Source: Unio delphinus (taxonomy: Eukaryota > Mollusca > Bivalvia > Unionida > Unionidae). Taken from it: 64,000 nt of DNA. Where the stretch lies: the NCBI GenBank assembly GCA_029339505.1, contig JAQISU010000114.1:3460001-3524000 (forward strand). Direction: 5' to 3'. The notes beneath the pieces are model-generated. The model did not search any database and was not told where the DNA came from. It saw only the letters and a program-made list of their open reading frames with translations. The number at the start of each line of letters is the position of its first letter. Positions within the stretch are counted from its first letter, which is position 1. A program made the translations under genes and the position numbers. Positions 1 to 11,490 of this stretch are shown here, one piece after another.

Positions 1-196
1 AATAATTGAGATTCTAGTAGTAATAGTAGCTTAGATGTGGTGGTGGTGGTGTTAATTAGAATAGTTACAAGTTTATTCATCAAACATTTTTGAATGAAGG
101 TTTAATGACGAAATATAACTCAAAACTTTATTTAAGTAATCAAAATTGCCCAACCTAGCGAGTACAAAACACGCACATGCATATTATAATAACGCA
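1..196. other. Unassigned AT-rich DNA
   Basis: No gene or recognised repeat is seen here apart from a short GGT-repeat near 38-52. If copy A has its first exons upstream, this is intronic. Confidence 0.3.
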
Positions 197-326
197 ATGA
201 CGTGTAAATAAGGTTTATACTATCGCAAAGACTAGTACATAAGGCATGTACAATCATAAAGACTTGTATTAACGTCTTGTAATATCGTAAGGACTAGTAT
301 ACAGACTAGTGTATAAGGGTTATATC
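197..326. repeat. Left part of the 60-bp minisatellite
   Basis: Degenerate units with tatcgcaaagactagtacat and atatcgtaaggactagta match the array at 2440-3215. The two parts are separated by about 2.1 kb containing LINE copy 1. Confidence 0.75.
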
Positions 327-597
327 GGGGTTCGAAACTAACGCATTTTCGTTAGTCCGCGACTGATAGTTTTTCACACGGACTAATAAATGTTCAATAC
401 AAGTTCGCCTGACTAATACAAAATGAATGTCTGTAATTGTTAAGTTTGCTTTCCTGGTATTTCTTAATGCATTTCCTAACAGAAATGTGGGCAAATTACT
501 TGCTATTTTTTGTATTGAATTTGTTGTAACTCCCGTATGCAAATCCAGATCACCTAGGCGGTTTATATTGAGCATTACAATGGTGTGCAAAGCATTA

Positions 598-2100
598 GTA
601 ATAATAATAATAATAATAATAATTTGTATAGCGCCTAATCTTTCGAAGCTCTAAGCGCTTTACACCATTAATAATATGACTACACTACAGAACAACAAAT
701 GACAAAAACAATGAAATTGGTAAAGATAAAAACATGCTGAAAACATAGAAGATACAAAACATGATTAGGTCGTTAAGTTTGTCCCTGCAGTCGAAACAGG
801 CGAGTCTTAAGAGCACTCTTAAAAGGGACCACTGTGTATTTGTTTTATTTCAATGGGCAATTCATTCCACGTCGCCGGGCCCTGGTGTGCAAACGAACGT
901 TGTCTATATGACTGTTTTCACCTTGGGAACGATGAGTATACGATTATCAGACGAGCGCAAGGATCTAGCTGGTGTATACACATGGGTGAGGCTGGATAGG
1001 TATGTTGGACTGGAGTCATTGAAACATAGCACAGAGAACAAATGTTGCTTGATTCTGTATCGAATTGATAGCCAATGTAGGGTACAGAGCAGTGGTGAGG
1101 TGTGCTCTGATCGAGGTACTCTAACGATGATCCGTGCAGCTGTGTTTTGAACTTTTTGAAGTTTCTGGAGTAAATATTGTGACGAACCAGACAGAATTGA
1201 GTTACAATAGTCCAGTCTTGAAAGTACAAATGAACACACAAGTGTTTTAGTGGCATCAATTGAAAGATATTTACGAATGGAAGTGATGCGTCTCAATTCA
1301 AGATATGCAGCCTTGCACATGTGCATGACATTTTGATGCAATGTGAGAGTACTGTCTAGAGTAACGCCTAGATTCCGTACTGACTGTGAGAATTTAATGT
1401 TGGTGTTACTGATATTTATTGTCTGAGGTAAAGGATGTAAATGAGAAAGTCTGTGTTTTGATCAGAATAGCCAGTTTTATCATTCATGTGCAGCTTGTTA
1501 CATATAATCCATGATTTCACATCAGAAACGCACTTCTCTACTCCATGGATGGTAGCATGAACTTCAGCTGGGTGGCTAGACTTGTATATTTGGGTGTCAT
1601 CATCATACAGTTGGTGCAACACTGGGTAATGATCTGTGACACTTCAGAGCGGCTGAGTATACAGAATGAACAGGTCCAATAACAGATCCATGGGGAACAC
1701 CACAGCATACGTCAACTGGGCTGGAGTCCATTTGCAAATATTTGTGTCATGTTGACTAAGTAGGACTTGAATCACTGTAAGGCTATATTCTTAATGACAA
1801 ATACATGCTGGAGACGGTGAAGTAATATATCATGGTCTATTTTGTCAAATGCTGCAGATAAATCCAGGTGAGTGAAGACTGTAATCTTTCCACTATCCAA
1901 AGCAGAGAATATCACTAAATACTTTCAGAAGAGTAGTTCCCGTACTGTGACAAGGGTGATATGCACACTGTACATTGCTAAAAAGACTGTTTGAATTCAA
2001 ATAAGATACAGGTTGAGTTAGAACAACCTTTTCTAAGATTTGTGATATGATATTAGTGTCACACTGATAGGATCATAGTTAAACAACAAAAAAGCAATGT
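598..2100 (-). mobile_element. 5'-truncated CR1/L2-type LINE, copy 1
   Basis: On the minus strand the segment encodes reverse-transcriptase pieces in order: LEKVVLTQ near 2030, LSAAFDKIDHDILL near 1850, a catalytic-loop variant YDDDTQIY near 1590, and SRLDYCNSILSGSSQ near 1200. The 3' end carries AAGCGCTTAGAGC and a (TTA)n tail (598-622), typical of CR1/L2-group LINEs. Stops and frameshifts interrupt the frame, and the catalytic motif reads YDDD in place of the usual Y-x-D-D form. The tail is nearly identical to copy 2. Confidence 0.8.
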
Positions 2101-2439
2101 GAACATTGTGGTGATTTGTACGAGGTGTGGAAAATCTGGTCAAAAGACAGAAGACTGGCAATTAAAATGAGGACAAAAGAGAACGCGACAAACAGTATGA
2201 TCAAATAGGAACCAAACTTTTCTAGAGAAGTGGAAATGAGGCCGGCCTTGGCTTAACTTTAAGCAAGAAGTACATATCATGCTTTGCAGCGTCTGCAGAG
2301 AGCATTATAAAACTGAGGATGAAGATAAAGCTCATTTTGTAGTTTGATGTTCCAATCTAGGGACTAATGTATTTTCCTGTGGAATTGTATGTCTTGGGTC
2401 CTATTAGTTGGCTGGACTAGTTAATAAAGTTTCGAACCC

Positions 2440-3215
2440 TGTTATAATATTACAAGGACTAATACATGTATACAAGGCCAATATTATCATAAGGACTAGC
2501 ATACAAGGCTTATATGGTAAGTAGTAGTGTATACGGTTTATATTAGCGCAATAACTAGTATCAAATGCTTATTATGCCGCAATAACTAGTATAAAATACA
2601 TATGATACCGCAATAACTAGTATAAAATACATATGATACCGCAAGAACTAGTATAAAACGCGTATGATATGTCAAAGGACTGGACTTAAAGACCTATAGT
2701 ATCGCAAATACTAGTTTATAAAGCTTACAATATCATAAGGACTAGTATAAGGCTTATAGTATCGCAAATACTAGTTTATAAAGCTTACAATATCATAAGG
2801 ACTAGTATAAGGCTTATAGTATCGCAAATACTAGTTTATAAAGCTTACAATATCATAAGGACTAGTATAAGGCTTATAGTATCGCAAGAAGTAGTATATA
2901 AAGCTTACAATATCATAAGGACTAGTATAAGGCTTATAGTATCGCAAATACTAGTTGATAAAGCTTACAATATCATAAGGACTAGTATAAGGCTTATAGT
3001 ATCGCAAATACTAGTTGATAAAGCTTACAATATCATAAGGACTAGTGTACAAGGCTTATAGTATCGCAAGAAGTAGTAGATAAAGCTGATAATTTCGTAA
3101 TGACTAATATACAAGGTTTATATTATCACGGGGACCTGTATGTACAACTAATATCATAGTGATTAGTATTTGTAAATAAAGTTTATAAAATCGTACGGAC
3201 TAGTATAATCGGCTT
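2440..3215. repeat. 60-bp minisatellite array
   Basis: The units hold the motifs tatcgcaaatactagt and tatcataaggactagtataa. Three consecutive units (2701-2880) are identical, with variants before and after. Shorter 31-bp derivatives occur near 2570-2660. The same motifs recur at about 197-326 on the other side of the LINE insertion. Confidence 0.9.
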
Positions 3216-4104
3216 ATAAGCTACTACCCATCTCCTTCCTCGCGTGGAGTCGGAGCACCGTAGCATCAAATCCCAGTACATCTAACTGGTTTACTTTCAA
3301 TCAAAATGGAACATGCGTGATTGGATGAATAGTATGCGAGTCTATGTTGTTAATGTTCACCTATCGTCGTCATTCATTTCAGATGATTTCATGTCACTTG
3401 TGTATAATTTATCAGACCATGTATCGTGGAAACCCGTGCCTTGTACGTTTTTGTGTATCCAATGCTAGACCTATCAATTATTTTTCCGCCAGTTTGCTTG
3501 TCTTTTTCACGTATTTCTCAAAACTGCAATACATTACAGGCTAGGATTAGGTGAAGTGGTCATTTATGCATTTTAGAAGTGTTCCAAAATGTCAAAAGAG
3601 CACAACCTTTCATCAAAAGGACCAAAACAAAAGTCTGTATATTTACTCAAAGCGTGCATAACGCTCAATAAAGGTGTGCAAGAATAAAACGATGGTCGAA
3701 TTCCATGTGACATGTGAGTGGTGGTGATAATAGTGATAACAAAATTTGACCGAAGGTTATTTTTTTTTTGTATTTCGTAAGGATGTTGATGTATCCTCGT
3801 CATACGTGACATGAATAGTTATGAGGCTGCGACTGTTTATTATGCAACAAGAGTGTGCCCATTGCACCTTGGGATCTAGTTAATATTATATTTAGGGCAT
3901 TGGTGTCAAGGTTTTCGTTATTCATTTGGTTTATTTGATCCTAGTGCCTGAACTCCTTCATAGACTGCATTCATACTCTGCATGAACCATTATGAAGTTG
4001 TGACCGCTAATTTCGAGACACCAACGTAATACAGCACGATTCGATTGTGAACGTCACATGCAATCCGGTTGATTAATTTCATTTGTTTCAATTCATTTAT
4101 TTAG
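3216..4104 (+). other. Presumed intron 2 (3' end) of SOD-like copy A
   Basis: The stretch ends in the exon 3 acceptor. I looked for a signal-peptide exon and for the CHLRPNP-type exon 2 and found neither. Confidence 0.4.
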
Positions 4105-4295
4105 ACCAAGGATTGTCGAAGAATGGGGCCGCTTGCCATTCGTATGGAAATCCAGGGAATTCCTATGAATGACCAGACTAAGTTGCATGGTTTACACGTG
4201 CATGCACTGAATAACCTTAGTAACGGATGCGATTCATTGGGTCCACATTTCAATCCTTTTAATGCAACACACGGCGCTCCAATAGATACCCCTGA
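4105..4295 (+). CDS. SOD-like copy A exon 3
   Basis: It is 191 bases long with acceptor atttatttag and donor GTAAGT. It encodes [26 protein letters not shown]. The first residues (TKDCRR) match copy B exactly, including the extra cysteine. Confidence 0.85.
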
Positions 4296-7200
4296 GTAAG
4301 TAACGCACACATGTAAAGCAATATTATCACTTTATTTTTGCTGAAGGTCCGATAGTCAATGACCCATTCGTTTTCTTTAACATCGGTCAAAAAAGGCGTG
4401 CACTCTTCCTATGTAAAACTAGAAAATTAGAGCAGGGAGACTTGACAGCATCGCTCGGCAGCTGATGTTACAACTTAATGCCGGATGCAAACTAGTTTTA
4501 GAGGAATACTGAACAACTGATTAAACAAAAGTGTAAAGGGGTTAAGAATTCTATATCTTCTAATTTTTTCTGATCTTTAATCTCAAAGAATATTGTACAT
4601 CAGTGTAAAAGTTCGTTACAGGAGAACTTTAAAATTACTGGCATCTTTTTATTACATGATATTTGCCTATAGGACATGAGCGTGTATATGGGAAGTGATG
4701 CATTACAATACAGGACTGGATATGGATTACTTTCCCATTTACTCTTAGCAAGTGCCATTTAAACGTTGCATATAGTTATCTCTACAATCTGCATGACTGA
4801 AGCGTTCTACAATATTTTGTGGTGCACACATGCATACTCATAAAACTCGTTCCCTGAGCTTTGCAACATCATTGGTTATATGACCCTGAGCAATCGCTTC
4901 CCTTTCTTTGATAGTACCACTCTTCAATATACGAGGCTGTCAAAACAGAATCTGAGGACTGGTTAACATTAAAGTTATTTCGTGTGACAATTGTTTCATG
5001 AATTAAAATTAGGACATTACTAATCTACCAGTTGTTGCTATTTCTTCATCATAGAATTCTCGAATATTTAGATATCCACGGAGTGGTGTTTGTATATTTC
5101 AATATACATTGTGTGGAGATGCCGTTTTTGTTTTTCTTCTGCTCCTAAAGAACTTTCATTTTCCACAGAATTTACATTCTGACTTTTAATATTTTGCTTC
5201 CTAGTATGAATGAGCTAACACAACCACAAACCACTAATGAAATACGTTGCTGATGAAAGAATGCATAATACAAGATTGTACTACAATGACGATATTACAG
5301 TAGAATCTAATTTATGGGGCTTCCTACGAATTAAAAGCATTTCTAAAATGAATATGATCACATACTGACATTATAGATGTTTACTTCTCTTACCCCTGGG
5401 TTAGGTCCCGGTGTGGAACACTGAGTTAATATGGATGACTCCTTTTAGTTACTTTTGATACAAATCTTTCGTTGCAGTGATACTTTCTTTAATAAACTAT
5501 AATGATGAAACCATGTATGGTCCAAATCGCATATTTTACCACTAAGGTGAAATGCCCCGCGAGTTAATCAAGAAGACATCATTCGGGTATGTTTCTAATA
5601 TTTAAATATTCAATGACTCTGTTCACTTGCTAATTGAAATAATAAAATCTCGTACTTCTGTCTCGCTACACGAATATTGTTACATCAAGGTTATGTCCCT
5701 GGATGGAGCCAAACAAAAGTGATGTAGAACCTATTGGTAAACTATTATTATTATTATTATTATTATTATTAGCTGGTTCTTTTCAGCATTTTCCCGGGTT
5801 CTTCCTTCACCATTATTACTGTCCGCCATGTACAGCCTATCGTGTGCTAAAGAATGGCGTTAAAGCCTACAACAACAACAACAACAAGTATACATTTAGA
5901 CATGCTCAAGTAGTGTTTAAATAAAACAAAACAATGGGACAAATAATCATAATCACATTCACACATGGAAGCATTAATTAAATTCACTCCTTACTGTTCA
6001 TTTGGAGGAACAACATACGTGCCTACGTTTAGTATGCAGATATTAAGGTAACACTTCCAAATGGATTTCGTGGTGATGGCCGTTTTGTCCAACTACATAA
6101 AAGTAGTTATCGTTAGCGAGAGAATTAAAAATACCATTCGTTGATTTGAAACGGGATGTCTCACAAATGTGATGTCTGGTTGGATCTTAAGTATTAGTCA
6201 TGTAGTCGAAAGTGAGATGCCTCGGATCTCCTTTGTGGAAGAAGGTTGCTTAAATAATTATGTAATTGATTATTTATGATCACGTATATTATGTTTTCCC
6301 TCGTTGTAAGTTTTTTTTTAATTGGATCGTGGTATACCTACGCCATATTCAGAGCCGACTAGGAATAAACGAGGGGAACAAACCATGATTTGTTACAATA
6401 TACACATACACCATACTTGTGTATGGACACTGGTAGACACATGTACACGACTTCATAATAGTGTACACACACACACACACACACAATGATGATCAGGGGA
6501 AAAATAACCAAGCGGAGAATAATAATAATAGTAGTCCGCAGGATTTAAAGACCACTGATATTAAAAAACAAAAACAAAAATACTTTTTAAAAAAAACAAA
6601 GATGCTGTAAAGGATTATGTCCGCACAACCATTAACACCAACAACACATTTAATAAAAGGCTTCTCACAATTAGAACAGTTCATGTATAACTTGATCAAC
6701 ATAACTGAATGCTGCTTCGGTGCACACAAATATGGCAAGAGATAATGTGACAAGTCAGCGTTGCTTGGATTATCAGCGATTTTAAAGTTTCGATTCTTTA
6801 TATACTAAAATTGCTTTATATTACAGATGTATATTTGCACGAAATTCTTAGTGGTCCCGGGTGGCCGAGTGGTTTAAAGCGCTCGCCTTAACCTATCACT
6901 CGTATTTCTCGCCTCTGTCCGCTCGAGTTGGTCTCGGCTAACGGAGTATTTGAGAAATATGAGATTTGAGAAAGCTTGCAAGTGGCTATCCGTTGCTCGA
7001 TGGTTCTTTCCTGGTTTTTCCATCACGTATATCCTGACCGCGATATATCAAATTCTAGACGAGGCGTTAAACCCTTCAAAACAAAGCCAAAACTAAATTA
7101 TTTTCAATACATCAACGCTAATAGTACAGACAGGAAGAAAGAGAAATGTATTCTTTAAATTTTAAATGTTAACAATCTCTTTCTATCCTACACATCCTTT

Positions 7201-7871
7201 ATCTCGTGAACGCTTTCATAATCAATGACTGGTACTAACATTAAATAAATAAATTAGATTTTGCAGGTACAAAACTTGTCACACTATGGTCGTAAGCATA
7301 ATTTGCATATTGTCTCGCATAAGGATAAAGTGTTTTACTGTACTAGTTCACGACGCGTTCGTTTTATTAACTTTTATATCACGGTCAGTTTTTATTACTT
7401 GTGTTTAGCATTTATTAAAGAATTCTCTTGTTTGAAAGCTCTATAGAAAAGACGTGTTTACTTCGTTTGGTTAAGGGAAGTCACTCCAAAATAGCTAGCA
7501 TATATTTAAATTGCCGTGAATCTGGGTATTACAGCAAAATAGCGAGCATATATTTAAATAGCGGTGAATAGCTTTATAAAAGAGGTTAATTGATACATTT
7601 TGGAGTTGAACCTCTATTCTTTCGTGATGAACCGCTAAACAAAGCAATTGCCCGGTAATTCACTGGTTTACTGCAATTCTTTTAACGGTAAACTGAAATC
7701 TGAAAGCGGAGAATGTTTTTAAGATGCTGAATCGATTTATACAAGAGGTTAAACGGTAGTTCAAATTTTCCTTTTTCGAATTCCTTAGAACTACGAGAGA
7801 ATGCATATACATCTTACGAGAGAATGCATATACATCTATTCATACATTCATTTCCAGGTCGGCTCTTGTTC

Positions 7872-7941
<70 letters not shown>

Positions 7942-10900
7942 ATATATGTATATGTATAGGAAACATATTTTTGGGTGGGAAAGGTCTAAAAGAAAATGCT
8001 ATTTTTCGTACACTGTAGAGCTTTGAAGAAATGCAAAGATATCTGCTTCAAACAGGCGCATGGCAAGGTCGGTATTTTTTTTTCTTCAAATTTTCTGCGT
8101 AAAGTTAAATTATTATTAACACAGAAACTTGATTTTCTTGCCTAATATACATGCATTATTTCAGAATGCGACACGTCGGTGACTTTGGAAACGTACGCCA
8201 AAAAGAAAATGGTCGTGTGGCAGAGTCACGAACTGAACATTTAGCAAATCTGGTAGGACCTAACAGTATCATCGGCCGTGGTCTAGTGGTAAGAAAGTTG
8301 TTTCTTCTAAAGTTTGTATTAAACATTGTTACTGATCTAACGTGAAAGAATAAAACAGGTATTAAAATACCATTTATAATTAGAATAAGAAACTTACTTA
8401 AAGAGAAAAATGATTCAATTGTAAACTATACCTATGTATCAAAATGCAATATTTCACAAGCACTTGATCAACACAATATCTCCGGTGGATGCTTACCATC
8501 AAATCTTCCGTTATTAAAAATATAAATATTCGATTGGCATGGATCGATAGTTTTCATGGTGATTATGACTTCATTATCAGCAAATTGATTCATTATTCAA
8601 ACCAGTAAAATGCATACAATTTGTCAGTTCCAAAAATTTAAAATGCGCTTTTCTGACCAGAAATGAATCCCGTTGAAACCTCTGAATCGTTTACCTGACT
8701 GGCAGTGAAATGTTATTGTAAAATGTACTTACGTCAGCTTCAGTGGATCATACTACTAATGATTTTTAAATTATTATTCGTTGCATAATTAGTAATCTTA
8801 ATTAATCTTATAATCATATATAGATCATTCAGCCACGCAGATTATCAACCCAACTAGACAAAGTGTCAAACTAAATGGTCTGGCTCAATCACAATAACAT
8901 TATTCCCCTATCCTGCCATAATGCGTTCTTTAGTCATATACGCGATTAACTATAAAATACTTCCCATGCAGTCAAAATCATTTACTTGAGTGATTCTTAA
9001 AAACCAGACCATAAAGTGTATTTGGCTGAATGGTCATTGCCTCAAAGGTCATAATGTATTATTTCCACCTGTCGGATTCCTTTGCATGACTAGTCAAATT
9101 TTCAAGCAGCTATCAAATTCAATTGAATATTAACTTGTAAACATTTATGGATGTAAGATATATATGACAATTAGTTAAACATTCATGGTTAATTTTGTTT
9201 TGCATTTAGCTAGTGTATCCTGCACACAATGCAACAGTTATACCTGAAATCGGGAAACTTTGTTAGGGGGATGCATCTTGGCTACCCCTTTAATTACATA
9301 ATTAGGTGTGACCCATATTTTACATTTCACTGACTTTGACAAAACTTTGTTTTAAGTTTATTTCTCAAGCTAAGTTTATTTCTCAGTTCATGCTAAATGC
9401 ATCCAAATGGATGATTGTACGCATCTTTATTATTAACTAACACAAGAACAGAAAGGTTACTGTGCCCTACATTTCACATTTTACTGACTTTGGTTGAGTG
9501 TTTTGCGTGTAGTTTATGACCAAATGCGTTTTAAAAAAATTCTATTAAACTTGCAGTATTCATAAATCGAGTGGCGGATGCATCTTAATAAATCCTACAT
9601 CTTTATGCAAAAGATCTTTGGGACCTATTTTTCATGCTTTAATGTGATTGGGCTTAACTTTGTGTTCAAGTGTCATTCATCGGGAGCTTTTGACGTTCAG
9701 ATTATAAAACATGATACGCGAGTGCATCAGTTTGTAATGTACCATTACAACCAAAGAAAACGAATGGGACCATCATTTTATGCTTCATTAACTACGTCAA
9801 GCATTTCTTTAACTCGTGACCACGTTGATGTTTCATGCTGCGGGACACCATGTGGCTGAGTGGTCGAAGGAGCTTGACATTAGATTATCCACAATTCGGT
9901 CCTATTCTTTTATTTTCAAGTCTTAATCCAACGCACTTGGATATGTGCTAAACGTGCCGGTAACTCCCCTTGGTCAGTGGATCTTCCAGAGCTATATATA
10001 ACCGCTGCCATGTAAAGCATATCCTATGCCAAAAACCGGCATTATGCCTTCCAGAAGAGGCACCATTTAACGTTCGTGCATTCTAGTCTACTTGCAATGT
10101 TTCTGACCGGTGCATATGGAATTAGAAAGAAATATATTTATGCAAGTCGCAAAATTGCTGCATGTTTTTCATGTGAAGTCTCTGGAGATAGTTTGGCAGT
10201 TGTGTATCTCAACTATTGAGTGACGGCCTCGTAATCCTTGTGAGGCAGGTTCGATACCCACCCAGGCCATCCTTGGTAGTCTGCCTGTCTTTGAGGAAGG
10301 CATTTAGCTTTCGTTTCATCAATATGATATAACAAATTGTGTTTAAGGCAATGCAAACAAAACACGTATGTTGCAACAAATGTATATTACTATTGGATGC
10401 ATGATTGTATTACTAAATGATCAAACCCTTTGACCTTTAAGGTTTAAAGTCTGGCCTATAGGGATGGACAATGATGACAATCTTGAAGCTGATAATAGGA
10501 ACAATGATTCTAAAAAGACTATTAAACAAATATTTACCTGTTTTTAATCACCTACATGTAGGGCCTAAAGATTAATGATAAAAACAAATTAAATATTTTA
10601 GGGGTTGTTACGTTCTGTCACAGCATGCATGTATGCATGAGTGTTAATGTTGTCAGCACACTACTGGATATAGAGTGCTGATTTGTAACAACTTGCAAGT
10701 TTAGAAACATTGTGTACAAACTGCAAGAATAATGTGTTGAAAAAAGTCTATATTTCTTCCTGCATTATAAGTGTTTACCTTGGATAATGAAAACTACCAA
10801 GCACTTTGTAGAGGTGAACTATACAATCGTTGACTGCACTCGAGCTGTTTAGCCTTCTGACCGCCAAATAAGTTCTTTAATGATATTCTTTGAATATATC

Positions 10901-11114
10901 CCATACTCTTTCTTAAGAATTACAAACCGGTTTCTTTTTTTTTTAGGAATGCTCACTCTTGTAATATATGCTGTATATGAAATTTCAGCTCCACGCCAAA
11001 AAGGATGACCTCGGTCTTGGTGGTGATGCCGGAAGCCTGACAACGGGTAACGCAGGCGCACGTCTCGCATGCTGCATCATTGAGCAAACGAAAACACCAG
11101 TCCTCATCTACTAG
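4105..11114 (+). CDS. SOD-like copy A, 3' part only (exons 3-5)
   Basis: Three exons homologous to copy B join in frame: 4105-4295, 8165-8288 and 10989-11114. Intron positions and phases (0, 2, 0) match copy B. The exons hold every expected ligand: the three histidines of HGLHVH, GPHFNP, THGAP, RHVGD and LHAKKDD, plus GNAGAR and the terminal cysteines. No stop or frameshift interrupts them, so this is probably a live paralogue and not a pseudogene. Exons 1 and 2 (signal peptide and first strands) are not visible in 1-4104; that stretch holds a minisatellite and a LINE insertion, so they most likely lie before the window, or the gene has lost its 5' end. A FNAT sequon near the copper site is specific to this copy. 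The C-terminus is about 14 residues shorter than in copy B. Introns are about 3.87 and 2.70 kb. Confidence 0.8.
5760..5890 (+). mobile_element. SINE 3' end
   Basis: The motif tacagcctatcgtgtgctaa followed by atggcgttaaagcc and an (ACA)n tail resembles the 3' ends seen near 10020 and 53340. No A or B box is visible, so it is 5' truncated. Confidence 0.4.
6852..7095 (+). mobile_element. tRNA-derived SINE fragment
   Basis: TGGCCGAGTGG at 6862-6872 is a good polymerase III A box, in a Leu/Ser-tRNA-like context. The 3' part ends with gaggcgttaaac and an A-rich tail, a pattern shared with other repeats here. A clear B box is not seen, so it is degenerate. Confidence 0.5.
7877..7937. repeat. (CT)n microsatellite
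   Basis: About 30 uninterrupted CT dinucleotides lie in intron 3 of SOD-like copy A. Confidence 0.95.
8165..8288 (+). CDS. SOD-like copy A exon 4
   Basis: It follows a tatttcag acceptor and ends at GTAAGA. It encodes [10 protein letters not shown] and then [14 protein letters not shown], 124 bases in all, two codons shorter than copy B. The zinc-site histidine and aspartate are present. Confidence 0.85.
9840..10060 (+). mobile_element. Degenerate tRNA-derived SINE
   Basis: TGGCTGAGTGG at 9853-9863 matches an A box with one change. The 3' part contains catatcctatgccaaaaacc, resembling other SINE ends in this window. Confidence 0.4.
10190..10320 (+). mobile_element. tRNA-derived SINE fragment with B box
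   Basis: GGTTCGATACC at 10248-10258 is a perfect polymerase III B box. The following cacccaggccatcc is similar to the sequence after the B-box-like motif at 38178-38188. Confidence 0.5.
10989..11114 (+). CDS. SOD-like copy A exon 5 and stop
   Basis: After an aatttcag acceptor it encodes [12 protein letters not shown] and [11 protein letters not shown], then a short tail ending at TAG (11112-11114). No strong AATAAA follows; an ATTAAA at 11177-11182 is the nearest candidate polyadenylation signal. Confidence 0.85.
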   Translation, partial: LHAKKDDLGLGGDAGSLTTGNAGARLACCIIEQTKTPVLIY

Positions 11115-11242
11115 TATACCAGCTATAACTTCGACAGAGTATATATCTATCTACACCCACCACACAATATATGGATATTAAAAACTTGAATTTATGTTGT
11201 GATTTATTTAGGTTCTTTCGTTGCATCTTTACTGTTAGGAAC

Positions 11243-11490
11243 CGCTACGGTGGCCAAGTGGTTAGAGCGTCCGCATCGGACGCGGGAGGTCGTGGGTTTG
11301 ATCCCCGGCAAAATCGTACAAAATATTACACAGTACAAACAGCTGCCTTGCTTGCGCTCAGTATTAGGAGGCTAGTGTTAGGAATGGTCGGCCTGGTGTC
11401 ATGATAATGTGACTGGGTGGGATATCATGCTACATCTTTGCGACATGTCCCAGTATTCGACATCACTTTAAACTACTACACTGCAGACAT
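11243..11490 (+). mobile_element. tRNA-derived SINE with A and B boxes
   Basis: The head is tRNA-like: A box TGGCCAAGTGG at 11251-11261 and B box GGTTTGATCCC at 11295-11305, spaced as in a tRNA, with an anticodon-arm-like hairpin between. The acceptor stem does not pair, so it is not a tRNA gene. The body (gctcagtattaggaggctag, then gactgggtgggatatcatgc) resembles a SINE body common in mollusc genomes. It begins about 130 bp after the stop of SOD-like copy A. Confidence 0.75.

Larger units (their letters stand above)
4296..8164 (+). other. Intron 3 of SOD-like copy A
   Basis: The intron contains (TTA)n at 5744-5770, SINE-like pieces at 5760-5890 and 6852-7095, (CA)n at 6466-6484, a 50-bp tandem duplication near 7488-7580, a 23-bp duplication at 7792-7837 and (CT)n at 7877-7937. 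No other exon is seen. Confidence 0.7.
8289..10988 (+). other. Intron 4 of SOD-like copy A
   Basis: It is mostly unassigned AT-rich DNA, with two degenerate tRNA-derived SINEs at 9840-10060 and 10190-10320. No exon or coding relic was recognised. Confidence 0.7.

Noticed and set aside
2580..3100. Possible CRISPR-like array
   Set aside because: Units are contiguous 60-bp tandem repeats without unique spacers, and the genome is animal; this is a minisatellite.
11243..11320. Apparent tRNA gene
   Set aside because: A and B boxes are present but the acceptor stem does not pair and a SINE body follows.
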